In this document: positions 9,190 to 17,180 of the stretch, one piece after another
How the letters are laid out: each line of letters opens with the position of its first letter
Position numbering within the stretch: the stretch's first letter is position 1
Assembly: GCA_963783695.1 (NCBI GenBank)
Contig: CAWAOM010000001.1
Coordinates: 1,116,001 to 1,180,000 of the forward strand
Length of the DNA: 64,000 nucleotides
Reading direction: 5' to 3'
DNA from: BM003 sp963783695
Lineage (GTDB): Bacteria; Pseudomonadota; Gammaproteobacteria; Steroidobacterales; BM003
Notes under the pieces: generated by a model
Told to the model about the DNA's origin: nothing
The model's input: only the letters and a program-made list of their open reading frames with translations
Databases searched by the model: none
Program-made: the position numbers and the translations under genes

Positions 9190-9744
9190 ATGGAGGGGAT
9201 AACAGCAATACTGGCGCTTGGCATTCTCGCCGCCGTGCTCGGCCTGGTTCTCGGTCTCGCTGCTCGCAGCATCCGGGTCGAGGGCGACAAAGTTGAGGAG
9301 CAGATCGACGCATTACTGCCGCAGACGCAATGCGCACAGTGCGGGTATCCGGGCTGCCGCCCCTATGCCAAGGCAATTGCCGCGGGCGAGGCCGACATCA
9401 ACCTCTGTGCACCGGGCGGCGACGCCGCGATCCGGGCGCTGGCAGACCTTCTCGGGCGCGAGGTAAAACCGATGGCGCACGATGTTGCCCCCGAGGAAAG
9501 CGCAGTCGTTGCAGTCGTGGACGAACCCCGATGTATCGGTTGCACACTGTGTATTCAGGCATGCCCGGTGGATGCCATCGTCGGTGCGCCACGGCAAATG
9601 CACACGGTCATAGCGGCGGAATGCACTGGCTGTAAGCTCTGTCTGCCGCCGTGCCCTGTCGACTGTATCGATCTGGCACCACTTGCTGCGGCCGACGACG
9701 AACGACTGTCGACGCGTCCCGACTCGCTTACAGCCACCGCATGA
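9190..9744 (+). CDS. rsxB: Rnf/Rsx electron transport complex subunit B (ferredoxin-like)
   Basis: RsxB is a membrane-anchored iron-sulfur subunit passing electrons within the Rnf complex. The 184-residue protein has an N-terminal hydrophobic anchor (residues 4-26). A four-cysteine cluster site follows at C48, C51, C56 and C73 (QCAQCGYPGC...C). Two classic 4Fe-4S motifs come next, CIGCTLCIQACP and CTGCKLCLPPCP. All twelve cluster cysteines are present. It starts 12 bp after rsxA and precedes rsxC by 13 bp. Confidence 0.96.
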   Translation: MEGITAILALGILAAVLGLVLGLAARSIRVEGDKVEEQIDALLPQTQCAQCGYPGCRPYAKAIAAGEADINLCAPGGDAAIRALADLLGREVKPMAHDVAPEESAVVAVVDEPRCIGCTLCIQACPVDAIVGAPRQMHTVIAAECTGCKLCLPPCPVDCIDLAPLAAADDERLSTRPDSLTATA

Positions 9745-9757
9745 GGCCGCGCCAGCG

Positions 9758-11317
9758 ATGAACCCGACACGTATTGCAGTCACGCCTGGACGGTTCCACG
9801 GTGGCCTCAAACTCGATGGCCACCGCAAGCTCGCCAGCGGCGGAGCAATTGCCGCACTGCCGTTGGCCGAAAGGTACTTTCTGTGGCTCGAACAACATTA
9901 CGGCAGCGCCGCACTGGCATGTGTTTCGGTCGGCGAACGGGTTCTGCGCGGACAGACCGTTGCGATGCAGGAAGGCCAGCCCGGCACCTCGATACATGCA
10001 CCGACATCCGGACTCGTGCGCGAATTCGAGGATATACCGGCGCCGGCAGCGCACGCGTCCAGCGCACGCATGCTCGTTATTGAAAGCGACGGTGAGGATC
10101 GGGCCTGCGCCGATTTGAGTCCGCTTAGCGACTGGGATCGCGCGCCACCCGAAAGGCTGGTCGGGCGCATCGCACAAAGCGGCATCGTCGGACTCGGCGG
10201 CGCGGTATTCGCGACCGCAGCCAAAATCGCCCGCGCCGCGGCCGGCGCGACGCTAATCCTCAACGGTGCCGAGTGCGAACCTTACATCAGTTGCGACGAC
10301 GGCCTGATGCGCGAACGTGCCGACAGTATTATCACCGGCGCGCAGATACTGCTGCGCGCGCTTGGCAGCAGCGACTGCATCATCGCAATCGAACGCGACA
10401 AGCCGGAGGCCATTGCAGCGATGGAGCTGGCTCTTCGCGATGCCGGCGACGAGCGCTTCCGCCTCGAGCGAATTTTCAGCCTGTATCCGGCGGGCGGTGA
10501 GCGGCAAATGATCGAAGTACTGACGGGACGTCAGGTCCCGCGTGGCGGCCTGCCACAGGACATCGGACTGGTTTGCGTCAACGTCGGCACCGCTGCCGCC
10601 GTTCGTCATGCAGTGTGCGATGGCCGGCCGCTAACCTCTCGCGTGACAACCGTGACCGGGCCGGTAATGAGCGCGCCCGGTAATTTCGACGTGCGCATCG
10701 GTACGCCGGTGCGGGAACTGATCGCCGCGGCCGGTGGCTGCAACGACCCTACGGCGCGACTGATCATGGGCGGACCAATGATGGGAATCCCACTACGCGA
10801 CGATCGCGTACCGGTCGTCAAGGCAATGAACTGCCTGCTTGCACTGCCCGCGCGCGAGCTTGCCGATGGCCGCGATCAGCGCCCGTGCATCCGCTGCGGA
10901 GAATGTGCTGAAGTGTGTCCGGCACGGCTCCTGCCGCAACAGATGTACTGGGAGCTTCGGGACGAACGCTTCGAACCGGCACGGGAGTTCGGGCTTGACG
11001 CCTGTATCGAGTGCGGCTGTTGTGATGTCGTGTGCCCCAGTCACCTGCCGCTGACGGAGTACTTTCGCTGGGGCAAGGAGCAGTTGCACCGGCAAACCGT
11101 CGAGCGTGAGCGTGCCGAGCATGCGCGGCAGCGATTCGAGGCGCGCAATGCCCGCCTGGCGCAACAGAAAGCGCAGCGCGAGGCACGCCTGGCCTCCAAG
11201 CGCGAAGCGCTGGAGAAAGCACGCTCGGATGGCAATCGCCGCGCCGCAATCGATGAGATCATGGCGCGCAAAAAGGGTGCGGCCGACGGCAATAATGACT
11301 CGGGACAATCCGCCTGA
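9758..11317 (+). CDS. rsxC: Rnf/Rsx electron transport complex subunit C
   Basis: RsxC is the peripheral subunit carrying the NADH/FMN module and two 4Fe-4S clusters. The 519-residue protein starts at MNPTRIAVTPGRFHGGLKL. GECEPYIS-type flavin-site residues appear as NGAECEPYISCDD. The two ferredoxin motifs near the C terminus read CIRCGECAEVCP and CIECGCCDVVCP. It ends in a charged Ala/Arg/Glu coiled coil but lacks the long alanine-rich repeats that bring E. coli RsxC to ~740 residues. Its stop overlaps the rsxD start (TGATG). Confidence 0.95.
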   Translation: MNPTRIAVTPGRFHGGLKLDGHRKLASGGAIAALPLAERYFLWLEQHYGSAALACVSVGERVLRGQTVAMQEGQPGTSIHAPTSGLVREFEDIPAPAAHASSARMLVIESDGEDRACADLSPLSDWDRAPPERLVGRIAQSGIVGLGGAVFATAAKIARAAAGATLILNGAECEPYISCDDGLMRERADSIITGAQILLRALGSSDCIIAIERDKPEAIAAMELALRDAGDERFRLERIFSLYPAGGERQMIEVLTGRQVPRGGLPQDIGLVCVNVGTAAAVRHAVCDGRPLTSRVTTVTGPVMSAPGNFDVRIGTPVRELIAAAGGCNDPTARLIMGGPMMGIPLRDDRVPVVKAMNCLLALPARELADGRDQRPCIRCGECAEVCPARLLPQQMYWELRDERFEPAREFGLDACIECGCCDVVCPSHLPLTEYFRWGKEQLHRQTVERERAEHARQRFEARNARLAQQKAQREARLASKREALEKARSDGNRRAAIDEIMARKKGAADGNNDSGQSA

Positions 11318-12348
11318 TGTCGCTACCGGCCGCAACTGCGCCTTTTTTGCACTCCCCCGTCGACGTTACCCGGGTGATGTTGCGTGTCTTGCTCGCTCTG
11401 TGCCCGGCGACACTTGCCTACATCTGGTATTTCGGCCCTGGCATCGCCATCAACATGGCCATCGCCGTCACCGCATGCATCGGCAGCGAGGCATTGATAC
11501 TGCGTTTGCGGCAACGACCAATTGCCGCGTCACTCGGTGATCTCAGCGCGGTCGTTACCGGGGTACTGCTCGCTTTTTGTATACCTCCGCTGACACCGTG
11601 GTGGATAACGGCTTGTGGCGGCGTGTTTGCGATCGTATTTGCCAAGCAACTCTACGGCGGCCTGGGCTTCAATCCTTTCAACCCGGCAATGGCCGGCTAC
11701 GCGGTGATACTGATTTCGTTTCCGGTCGAAATGACCCGCTGGCTGGCACCGCGTGAACTGACCGAGACCACACCGGGGTTTTTCGCATCGCTTGCGTCCA
11801 TCCTCACCGGCAACCCGCCGGGCGCGCCAAACTGGGACGGTATGACAATGGCGACGCCGCTGGATTTCGCCAAAACCGAGATTGCACGACTGCAGACCAT
11901 GGCGGAGATACGGGCCGATGCGATGTTCGGCGATTTTGCCGGTCTCGGCTGGGAATGGATTGCCAACTGGATAGCCATTGGCGGCATCTGGATGATCTAC
12001 AAGGGCGTCATCCGCTGGCATATTCCGGTCGCGATGCTGGCGAGTCTCAGTCTCTGTGCGTTTGTCTTCTGGGTCGCGGATCCCGGCAAGTTCGCATCGC
12101 CTGGGTTCCACGTCTTCGGTGGCGCTGCCATGCTCGGTGCTTTCTTTATAGCTACCGACCCGGTCTCTGCCGCAACCACCACCCGCGGCAGGATCATCTA
12201 TGCCGCTGGTATCGGTGTGCTGACATACGTCATCCGAACCTGGGGCGGCTATCCGGACGGGGTCGCTTTCGCCGTATTGCTGATGAACCTGTGCGTGCCG
12301 CTGATAGACCGCTACACCCGTCCGAGGATTTACGGCGATGGCGCCTGA
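11317..12348 (+). CDS. rsxD: Rnf/Rsx electron transport complex subunit D (flavinylated)
   Basis: RsxD is a polytopic membrane subunit carrying covalently bound FMN. The 343-residue protein contains KQLYGGLGFNPFNPAMAGY, typical of RnfD/NqrB. The sequence TMATPLD at residues 177-183 fits the S/T-x-A-T flavinylation signature, predicting FMN on T180 (equivalent to SQATPLD in E. coli). DPVSAATTTRGR and GGYPDGVAFAVLL follow in the C-terminal third. The start overlaps the rsxC stop, and rsxG starts 11 bp before the end of this gene. Confidence 0.95.
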   Translation: MSLPAATAPFLHSPVDVTRVMLRVLLALCPATLAYIWYFGPGIAINMAIAVTACIGSEALILRLRQRPIAASLGDLSAVVTGVLLAFCIPPLTPWWITACGGVFAIVFAKQLYGGLGFNPFNPAMAGYAVILISFPVEMTRWLAPRELTETTPGFFASLASILTGNPPGAPNWDGMTMATPLDFAKTEIARLQTMAEIRADAMFGDFAGLGWEWIANWIAIGGIWMIYKGVIRWHIPVAMLASLSLCAFVFWVADPGKFASPGFHVFGGAAMLGAFFIATDPVSAATTTRGRIIYAAGIGVLTYVIRTWGGYPDGVAFAVLLMNLCVPLIDRYTRPRIYGDGA

Positions 12349-13024
12349 CGACAACGGCAAAAGCAGCCTTGCGGGGGCATTTGGCCCGGCGCTGATTCTC
12401 GGCATCGTTACCGCTTTTGCCGTGGGTTTCCTTGCACTGACCCACAGCTCTACCGCGGAACGCATTGCCGCAAACGAGCGTGCCTTCATATTGCGCAATC
12501 TCGACGATCTGCTGCCGCGCTCGGATTATGACAACGACCCACTGGCGGACATCGTTTACGGGTTCGATCCGGAACTGCTTGGCCGCGGGCAAGCCTCAGC
12601 CATCTGGCGGGTCCGCCGCGCCGGCAGACCCGTTGCCGCGGTGTTGCAACCGATCACGCCTCATGGCTACAGCGGAGACATTGCGCTACTGGTCGCCATT
12701 GCAGTGGATGGATCCCTGCTCGGGGTGCGAGTCACTTCGCATCGCGAGACACCGGGTCTCGGCGACGCGATCGAGCGCCGTCGCGGTGACTGGATTCTGG
12801 CGTTCGACGGACGCTCGCTGGGCAATCCCGGCAACGACGGCTGGGCAGTGCGACGCGATGGCGGCGTGTTCGATGAGTTCACCGGCGCAACCGTCACACC
12901 TCGCGCGGTGGTCAGCGGCGTTTACAAGGCTTTACAATATTTTGCGCTCCACGAAGAGCAAATATTCGCTGCCCCGACCGGCAGCACTCTGGAACCGGTT
13001 CGTCCAGCGGAGCCCGATTCATGA
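12338..13024 (+). CDS. rsxG: Rnf/Rsx electron transport complex subunit G (flavinylated)
   Basis: RsxG is a single-pass membrane protein with a periplasmic FMN-binding domain. The 228-residue protein has one N-terminal transmembrane helix (about residues 13-34). The flavinylation motif FTGATVTP has the acceptor threonine at T185. ETPGLGD is the usual RnfG/NqrC substrate-domain motif. It overlaps rsxD by 11 bp and rsxE by 4 bp (ATGA). Covalent attachment would need an ApbE-type flavin transferase, which is not encoded in this window. Confidence 0.93.
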   Translation: MAPDDNGKSSLAGAFGPALILGIVTAFAVGFLALTHSSTAERIAANERAFILRNLDDLLPRSDYDNDPLADIVYGFDPELLGRGQASAIWRVRRAGRPVAAVLQPITPHGYSGDIALLVAIAVDGSLLGVRVTSHRETPGLGDAIERRRGDWILAFDGRSLGNPGNDGWAVRRDGGVFDEFTGATVTPRAVVSGVYKALQYFALHEEQIFAAPTGSTLEPVRPAEPDS

Positions 13025-13677
13025 GTAAACATGATTACCGCCAGACATTTCGCGATGGCCTGTGGCATCAGAACGCCGGCCTTGTGCAATTGCTCGGGCT
13101 GTGCCCGTTGCTTGCAGTCACAACAAGCCTGATCAACGGCCTCACACTCGGCCTCGCCAGCACCCTGGTAATGCTCGGCGCCAGCGTTTCCGTATCGCTC
13201 GCGCGCAACCACATTCCGCGCGAGATACGCCTGCCCGTCTTTGTCCTGGTCATCGCCGCATTTGTCACTGCCATAGACATGCTGATGAGTGCCTACCTTG
13301 ACGGACTGCACCGGGTTTTGGGCATTTTCGTCCCGTTGATTGTGACTAATTGCGCGATCATCGGCCGGGTCGAGGCCTTCGCATCACGTCAGCCAGTGAT
13401 GCCCGCCGCAGCCGATGCCATTGCCACCGGTCTCGGTTTCACCGCCGTTCTCGGCAGTCTCGGCGCAATGCGGGAACTGATCGGTTTTGGCCGCGTCCTT
13501 GGCGAATTGAACCCCGGCGGCCCGGCTTCGGGCGGAGGACTGTTGATTGCGATACTGCCACCGGGAGCATTCATTGGCCTGGCCCTGCTGGTGGCGCTGA
13601 AAAACTATCTCGACCAGCGTCGTGCCCGCAGCCGCGAGCCTTCCAGCGCCGTCATTGTTGAAAGCGGCGCGGCGTGA
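13021..13677 (+). CDS. rsxE: Rnf/Rsx electron transport complex subunit E
   Basis: RsxE is an integral membrane subunit homologous to RsxA; the pair form the inverted-topology core of the complex. The 218-residue protein contains GLVQLLGLCPLLAVT near the N terminus and VPLIVTNCAIIGRVEAFAS, the counterpart of the RsxA LPLITTNCAVLG segment. PGAFIGLALLVALKN closes the last helix. The start overlaps rsxG (ATGA) and nth begins 17 bp downstream, completing the usual rsxABCDGE-nth order. Confidence 0.95.
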   Translation: MSKHDYRQTFRDGLWHQNAGLVQLLGLCPLLAVTTSLINGLTLGLASTLVMLGASVSVSLARNHIPREIRLPVFVLVIAAFVTAIDMLMSAYLDGLHRVLGIFVPLIVTNCAIIGRVEAFASRQPVMPAAADAIATGLGFTAVLGSLGAMRELIGFGRVLGELNPGGPASGGGLLIAILPPGAFIGLALLVALKNYLDQRRARSREPSSAVIVESGAA

Positions 13678-13693
13678 CCGCGCAGTTGGCCGC

Positions 13694-14383
13694 ATGAACA
13701 GGGCGCGCAGGATCGAAATATTTTCGCGCTGGCGGGCGGCGAACCCGCACCCTACGACCGAGCTGGTGTACGCATCGCCTTTCGAATTGCTCATTGCCGT
13801 CATTTTGTCAGCTCAGGCGACGGACAAAAGCGTCAATCTCGCTACCACCGGATTGTTTCGCGACGCACCGACTCCTGCAGCCATGCTGGCACTGGGACTG
13901 GACGGTGTCCGCAAACACATTCGCACGATCGGCCTTTTCAACACCAAGGCACGCAACATCATTGCCACTTGTGAAATTCTCGAGCAACAACATGGCGGCG
14001 AGGTACCGCGGATGCGGGAGCAACTCGAGGCGTTGCCCGGGGTCGGCCGCAAGACCGCCAATGTCATCCTCAACACGGCTTTCGGCGAACCCACCATCGC
14101 GGTCGATACGCACATTTTTCGCGTCTCGAACCGGACCGGTATTGCAGCGGGAAAAACCGTGCTGGAAGTCGAAAAACGGTTGCTCCGCCTGGTGCCCGAT
14201 GAATTCAAGCTCGACGCCCATCACTGGCTGATCCTGCACGGACGCTACGTTTGTGTCGCGCGCAAACCGAGATGCGGTGAATGCACGATCGCCGATCTTT
14301 GCGACTACAGGCACAAGACTGATACGCCTGTAAGCGGCCAACGCAGCAAGGCGGCGAACGCCAGCACGAGGCAACGCAGCTGA
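13694..14383 (+). CDS. nth: Endonuclease III (DNA glycosylase/AP lyase)
   Basis: Nth removes oxidised pyrimidines from DNA and cleaves the abasic site. The 229-residue protein starts at MNRARRIEIF. The helix-hairpin-helix reads LPGVGRKTANVI with catalytic lysine K120, and the catalytic aspartate is D138 (VDTHIFRVSNR). The 4Fe-4S cysteines are C187, C194, C197 and C203. All six numbers coincide with E. coli Nth. It is the last gene of the rsx block and its stop overlaps the next start (TGATG). Confidence 0.97.
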   Translation: MNRARRIEIFSRWRAANPHPTTELVYASPFELLIAVILSAQATDKSVNLATTGLFRDAPTPAAMLALGLDGVRKHIRTIGLFNTKARNIIATCEILEQQHGGEVPRMREQLEALPGVGRKTANVILNTAFGEPTIAVDTHIFRVSNRTGIAAGKTVLEVEKRLLRLVPDEFKLDAHHWLILHGRYVCVARKPRCGECTIADLCDYRHKTDTPVSGQRSKAANASTRQRS

Positions 14384-14814
14384 TGTTCTACGGCGATGAC
14401 CGGGCACAGTTGCGGCAACGTTACATCGATGCCTGGCGCAAGGCGCGCGCCGGCCGGCCGCTGGAACCACTGGAACACCAGATTGTCGCGGTCGTCGAGG
14501 CACACCCCGAATACCAGTCCGCGCTTGAGCGTGGCCCCGCTGCGGTGGCTGCGGAATTTACCCCCGCCGCGGGCGCAACCAACCCGTTCCTGCATATGGG
14601 GCTGCACCTGGCCGTACGCGAACAGATCAGCACGGACCGACCGCCCGGGATCAGCGCGATATTTTCCGCGCTGTGCAAAAAAACCGGCGACCCGCATTCG
14701 GCAGAACATGCGATACTCGACTGCCTGGCTGAAACGCTTTGGGAGTCGCAGCGCCAGGCGCTCGCCCCCGATGAGCAGGCATATCTCTCGCGGCTGCGTA
14801 ATTTGCTCGCCTGA
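14383..14814 (+). CDS. DUF1841 family protein
   Basis: A 143-residue soluble protein with the DUF1841 signature NPFLHMGLHLAVREQ, preceded by LEPLEHQIVAVVEAHPEY. No function is established for the family as far as I know. There is no signal peptide or membrane segment. It is translationally coupled to nth (TGATG overlap). Its separation from the following MNIO gene (76 bp with its own ribosome binding site) suggests it belongs to the rsx-nth transcript rather than the MNIO operon. Confidence 0.85.
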   Translation: MFYGDDRAQLRQRYIDAWRKARAGRPLEPLEHQIVAVVEAHPEYQSALERGPAAVAAEFTPAAGATNPFLHMGLHLAVREQISTDRPPGISAIFSALCKKTGDPHSAEHAILDCLAETLWESQRQALAPDEQAYLSRLRNLLA

Positions 14815-14890
14815 TCCGCGCCGTTGTAATAAATGCCTGCGCTCCCCGGTCTAAGGTCACAGATTCCATCAACTAACGTTTGGAGGCAGC

Positions 14891-15748
14891 GTGAAGAACC
14901 CCGGCCAACGTAGCTATGCGGTAAGCGGAGCTGGGCTCGGTTTGCGGCGTAGCTTTATGGATGCGATGCGCAAAGATCCGCCGGCCGATGTAGATTTTTT
15001 CGAGGTGGCGCCCGAGAACTGGATTCGAATCGGTGGCGCACTGAAGAAGAAACTTCGGTTTTTTACCGAACGCTACCCATTCGTGACCCATGGTTTATCA
15101 CTGTCGCTGGGCGGCCCGCACCCCCTGGATGAGAACATGGTCGGCGAGATCGGGAGTTTTCTCGATGCCCACGATATCAAGGTCTATAGCGAACACCTAA
15201 GTTATTGCGCCGATGACGGCCATCTCTACGATCTGCTGCCGATTCCGTTCACCGCCGAGGCTGTTACCTATGTCGCGGACAGAATCCGCCGCGTGCAGGA
15301 CATCCTGGAGCGGCGTATCGCAATCGAAAACGTCTCGTATTACGCCGCACCCGGTCAGGAAATGACTGAAGCGGAGTTCGTCTGCGCCGTGTTGGAAGAA
15401 GCCAATTGCGAGCTGCTGCTCGACATCAACAACATCTATGTCAACAGCATCAATCATCGTTACGATCCGCTCGAGTTCCTGCAGCGGATGCCGCCCGAAC
15501 GGATCGCTTATCTGCATGTCGCCGGCCACTATGTCGAGGCCGAGGACCTGCGCGTAGACACCCACGGCGCTGATGTGTGCGATCCGGTTTGGACCCTGCT
15601 CGAATCCGCCTACCGCGGGTTTGGCGTCATTCCGACCCTGCTCGAACGTGACTTCAACATTCCCCCGGTCGCGCAACTGCTCGGCGAATTGCAGAAAGTT
15701 CACGCGCTGCAGGCATCACAGGTTAGCGGACTCGTGCAGCATGGCTGA
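14891..15748 (+). CDS. DUF692 multinuclear non-haem iron oxidase (MNIO, BufB/MbnB-like)
   Basis: DUF692 proteins are TIM-barrel iron enzymes; characterised members (MbnB, BufB, TglH) oxidatively modify cysteines of precursor peptides. This 285-residue copy starts with GTG at 14891 after a good GGAG Shine-Dalgarno (14882-14885). Family features are GAGLGLRRSF, H67 in THGLSLSLGG, E101/H102 in YSEHLSY, IENVSYY (146-152), LLDINNIYVN with D179, LHVAGH (H209, H213), DTHG (H225) and LLERDFNIP (E252, D254). The metal ligands therefore look intact. It overlaps the DUF2063 gene by 8 bp and is followed by a DoxX gene, as in bufferin-type operons, but no precursor peptide gene is visible nearby. Confidence 0.9.
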   Translation: MKNPGQRSYAVSGAGLGLRRSFMDAMRKDPPADVDFFEVAPENWIRIGGALKKKLRFFTERYPFVTHGLSLSLGGPHPLDENMVGEIGSFLDAHDIKVYSEHLSYCADDGHLYDLLPIPFTAEAVTYVADRIRRVQDILERRIAIENVSYYAAPGQEMTEAEFVCAVLEEANCELLLDINNIYVNSINHRYDPLEFLQRMPPERIAYLHVAGHYVEAEDLRVDTHGADVCDPVWTLLESAYRGFGVIPTLLERDFNIPPVAQLLGELQKVHALQASQVSGLVQHG

Positions 15749-16514
15749 GCGACAGGACTTCAGAGCGCTGCAGCGGAGCTTCGCGGCGCATATCCGCGAC
15801 CCGCGCAACGTGCCGCCACCCGCTGATATCGAAGACCGCCGGATGGCAATCTACCGCGACCTGTTTTTCAACAATATTTCAGGTCTGCTGGCCGGTACGT
15901 TTCCCGTGCTGCGGCGGATCCTCGGCAATGCTGGCTGGCAGGAACTGATCCGCGACTATTTCACACGGCATCGCGCCCACACGCCCTATTTCCTCGAGAT
16001 GCCGCAGGAATTCCTCGAGTACCTGCAGGATGAGCGCGGTCAGCGCGATGACGACCCGGACTGGTTACTCGAACTCGCGCATTACGAGTGGGTTGAACTG
16101 GCCCTCGCAATTTCCGAGGACGAGCCGGACTGGAATCCGATCGATCGCCATGGCGACCTGCTGGGGCAAAGCCCGGCGCTGTCGCCGCTGGCCTGGCCGC
16201 TGAGCTACCGCTACCCGGTACACCGCATCGGACCCGAATTCCAGCCCGACTCCGTACCCGAAGCAGCGACATTTCTGGTGGTGTATAGAGACCCTGACGA
16301 CAAAGTCGGGTTTATGGAAATCAATGCCGTCACGGCGCGGTTGCTGGAACTGGTGCAGGGCGATGATCAGCGCAGTGGCGAGGACCTGCTGGCCACGATC
16401 GCGGCAGAACTTGGCCAGTCACCGGACGAGCAATTTCTTCAAGCCGGGCGCAAGGCGCTCGCCGAACTTCGGGACCGGCACATATTGCTCGGTACACGCC
16501 GCCCGCAGTCGTAA
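15741..16514 (+). CDS. DUF2063 family protein (BufC-like MNIO partner)
   Basis: A 257-residue protein whose first ~100 residues are the DUF2063 domain: LQRSFAAHIRDP, RMAIYRDLFFNN, LAGTFPVLRRIL and YFLEMPQEFLEYL. Proteins of this type are the usual partner of DUF692 oxidases and are thought to recruit or deliver the substrate peptide. The C-terminal half (residues ~130-257) resembles the PqqD/RRE-like fold region of such partners only loosely, so that part is inference. The ATG at 15741 overlaps the MNIO stop. The preceding frame from 15573 has no similarity and was not used. Confidence 0.85.
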   Translation: MAERQDFRALQRSFAAHIRDPRNVPPPADIEDRRMAIYRDLFFNNISGLLAGTFPVLRRILGNAGWQELIRDYFTRHRAHTPYFLEMPQEFLEYLQDERGQRDDDPDWLLELAHYEWVELALAISEDEPDWNPIDRHGDLLGQSPALSPLAWPLSYRYPVHRIGPEFQPDSVPEAATFLVVYRDPDDKVGFMEINAVTARLLELVQGDDQRSGEDLLATIAAELGQSPDEQFLQAGRKALAELRDRHILLGTRRPQS

Positions 16515-16540
16515 ACCTTGAACAACACCGGGAATAACGC

Positions 16541-17158
16541 ATGCTTGAATTTGGCAATCGCCTCCAGGACCTTCTGGATGCGACACGGAAACTCGAATTC
16601 CTGGGGCCACTGGCACTCCGCCTCTACCTCGTCCCGGTATTCTGGGTGGCCGGCATGAACAAGGTCGGCGGGTTCGACAATGTCGTCGCGTGGTTTGGTA
16701 ACCCCGATTGGGGGCTTGGCCTTCCCGCGCCGGCGTTAATGGCATTTCTCGCCACCGCAACCGAGGTCGTCGGAGCTGTGCTTTTACTGTTCGGTTTGGC
16801 GACCCGCTGGATCTGTCTCCCGCTGATGGCAACGATGATTGTCGCGGCCACGACCGTGCATTGGGACAATGGCTGGCAGGCAGTGCATGATTCGCAAAGT
16901 CCGTTTGCCAGCGAGTATGTCGGCGCTATCGAAGGCGGTGACGCCGCCGCTGCCGGGGAGCGCCTGCAGCGCGCCAAAGCGATCCTCGAGGAGCACGGCA
17001 ACTACGAATGGCTGACCGGGTCCGGCTCGTACGTCATCTCGAACAGCGGGATCGAATTTGCCGCCACCTACTTCGTGATGCTACTTGCGCTGTTTTTTAT
17101 CGGTGGCGGCAGGTTCTTCAGCGTCGACTACTGGATCGAGGAACGTTTTCGCAGTTAG
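16541..17158 (+). CDS. DoxX family membrane protein
   Basis: A 205-residue inner-membrane protein with about four hydrophobic helices. DoxX features are RLYLVPVFWVAGMNKVGGFDN, the amphipathic turn WFGNPDWGLGLPAPALMAFLATATEVVGA, and a late helix FAATYFVMLLALFFIGGGR. A hydrophilic stretch of ~55 residues (HDSQSPFASEYVGAIEGG...) sits between the second and last helix pairs and is longer than in minimal DoxX proteins. It lies 26 bp after the DUF2063 gene and completes the MNIO operon. In bufferin-type clusters the DoxX partner is assumed to act at the membrane; its substrate here is unknown. Confidence 0.85.
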   Translation: MLEFGNRLQDLLDATRKLEFLGPLALRLYLVPVFWVAGMNKVGGFDNVVAWFGNPDWGLGLPAPALMAFLATATEVVGAVLLLFGLATRWICLPLMATMIVAATTVHWDNGWQAVHDSQSPFASEYVGAIEGGDAAAAGERLQRAKAILEEHGNYEWLTGSGSYVISNSGIEFAATYFVMLLALFFIGGGRFFSVDYWIEERFRS

Positions 17159-17180
17159 CGTCGCACCCAGCCACGCCGAT

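Noticed and set aside
16708..16890. 60-codon frame inside the DoxX gene, considered as a hidden MNIO precursor
   Set aside because: No signal peptide, no repeated cysteine core, and it lies wholly inside a convincing DoxX gene in another frame.
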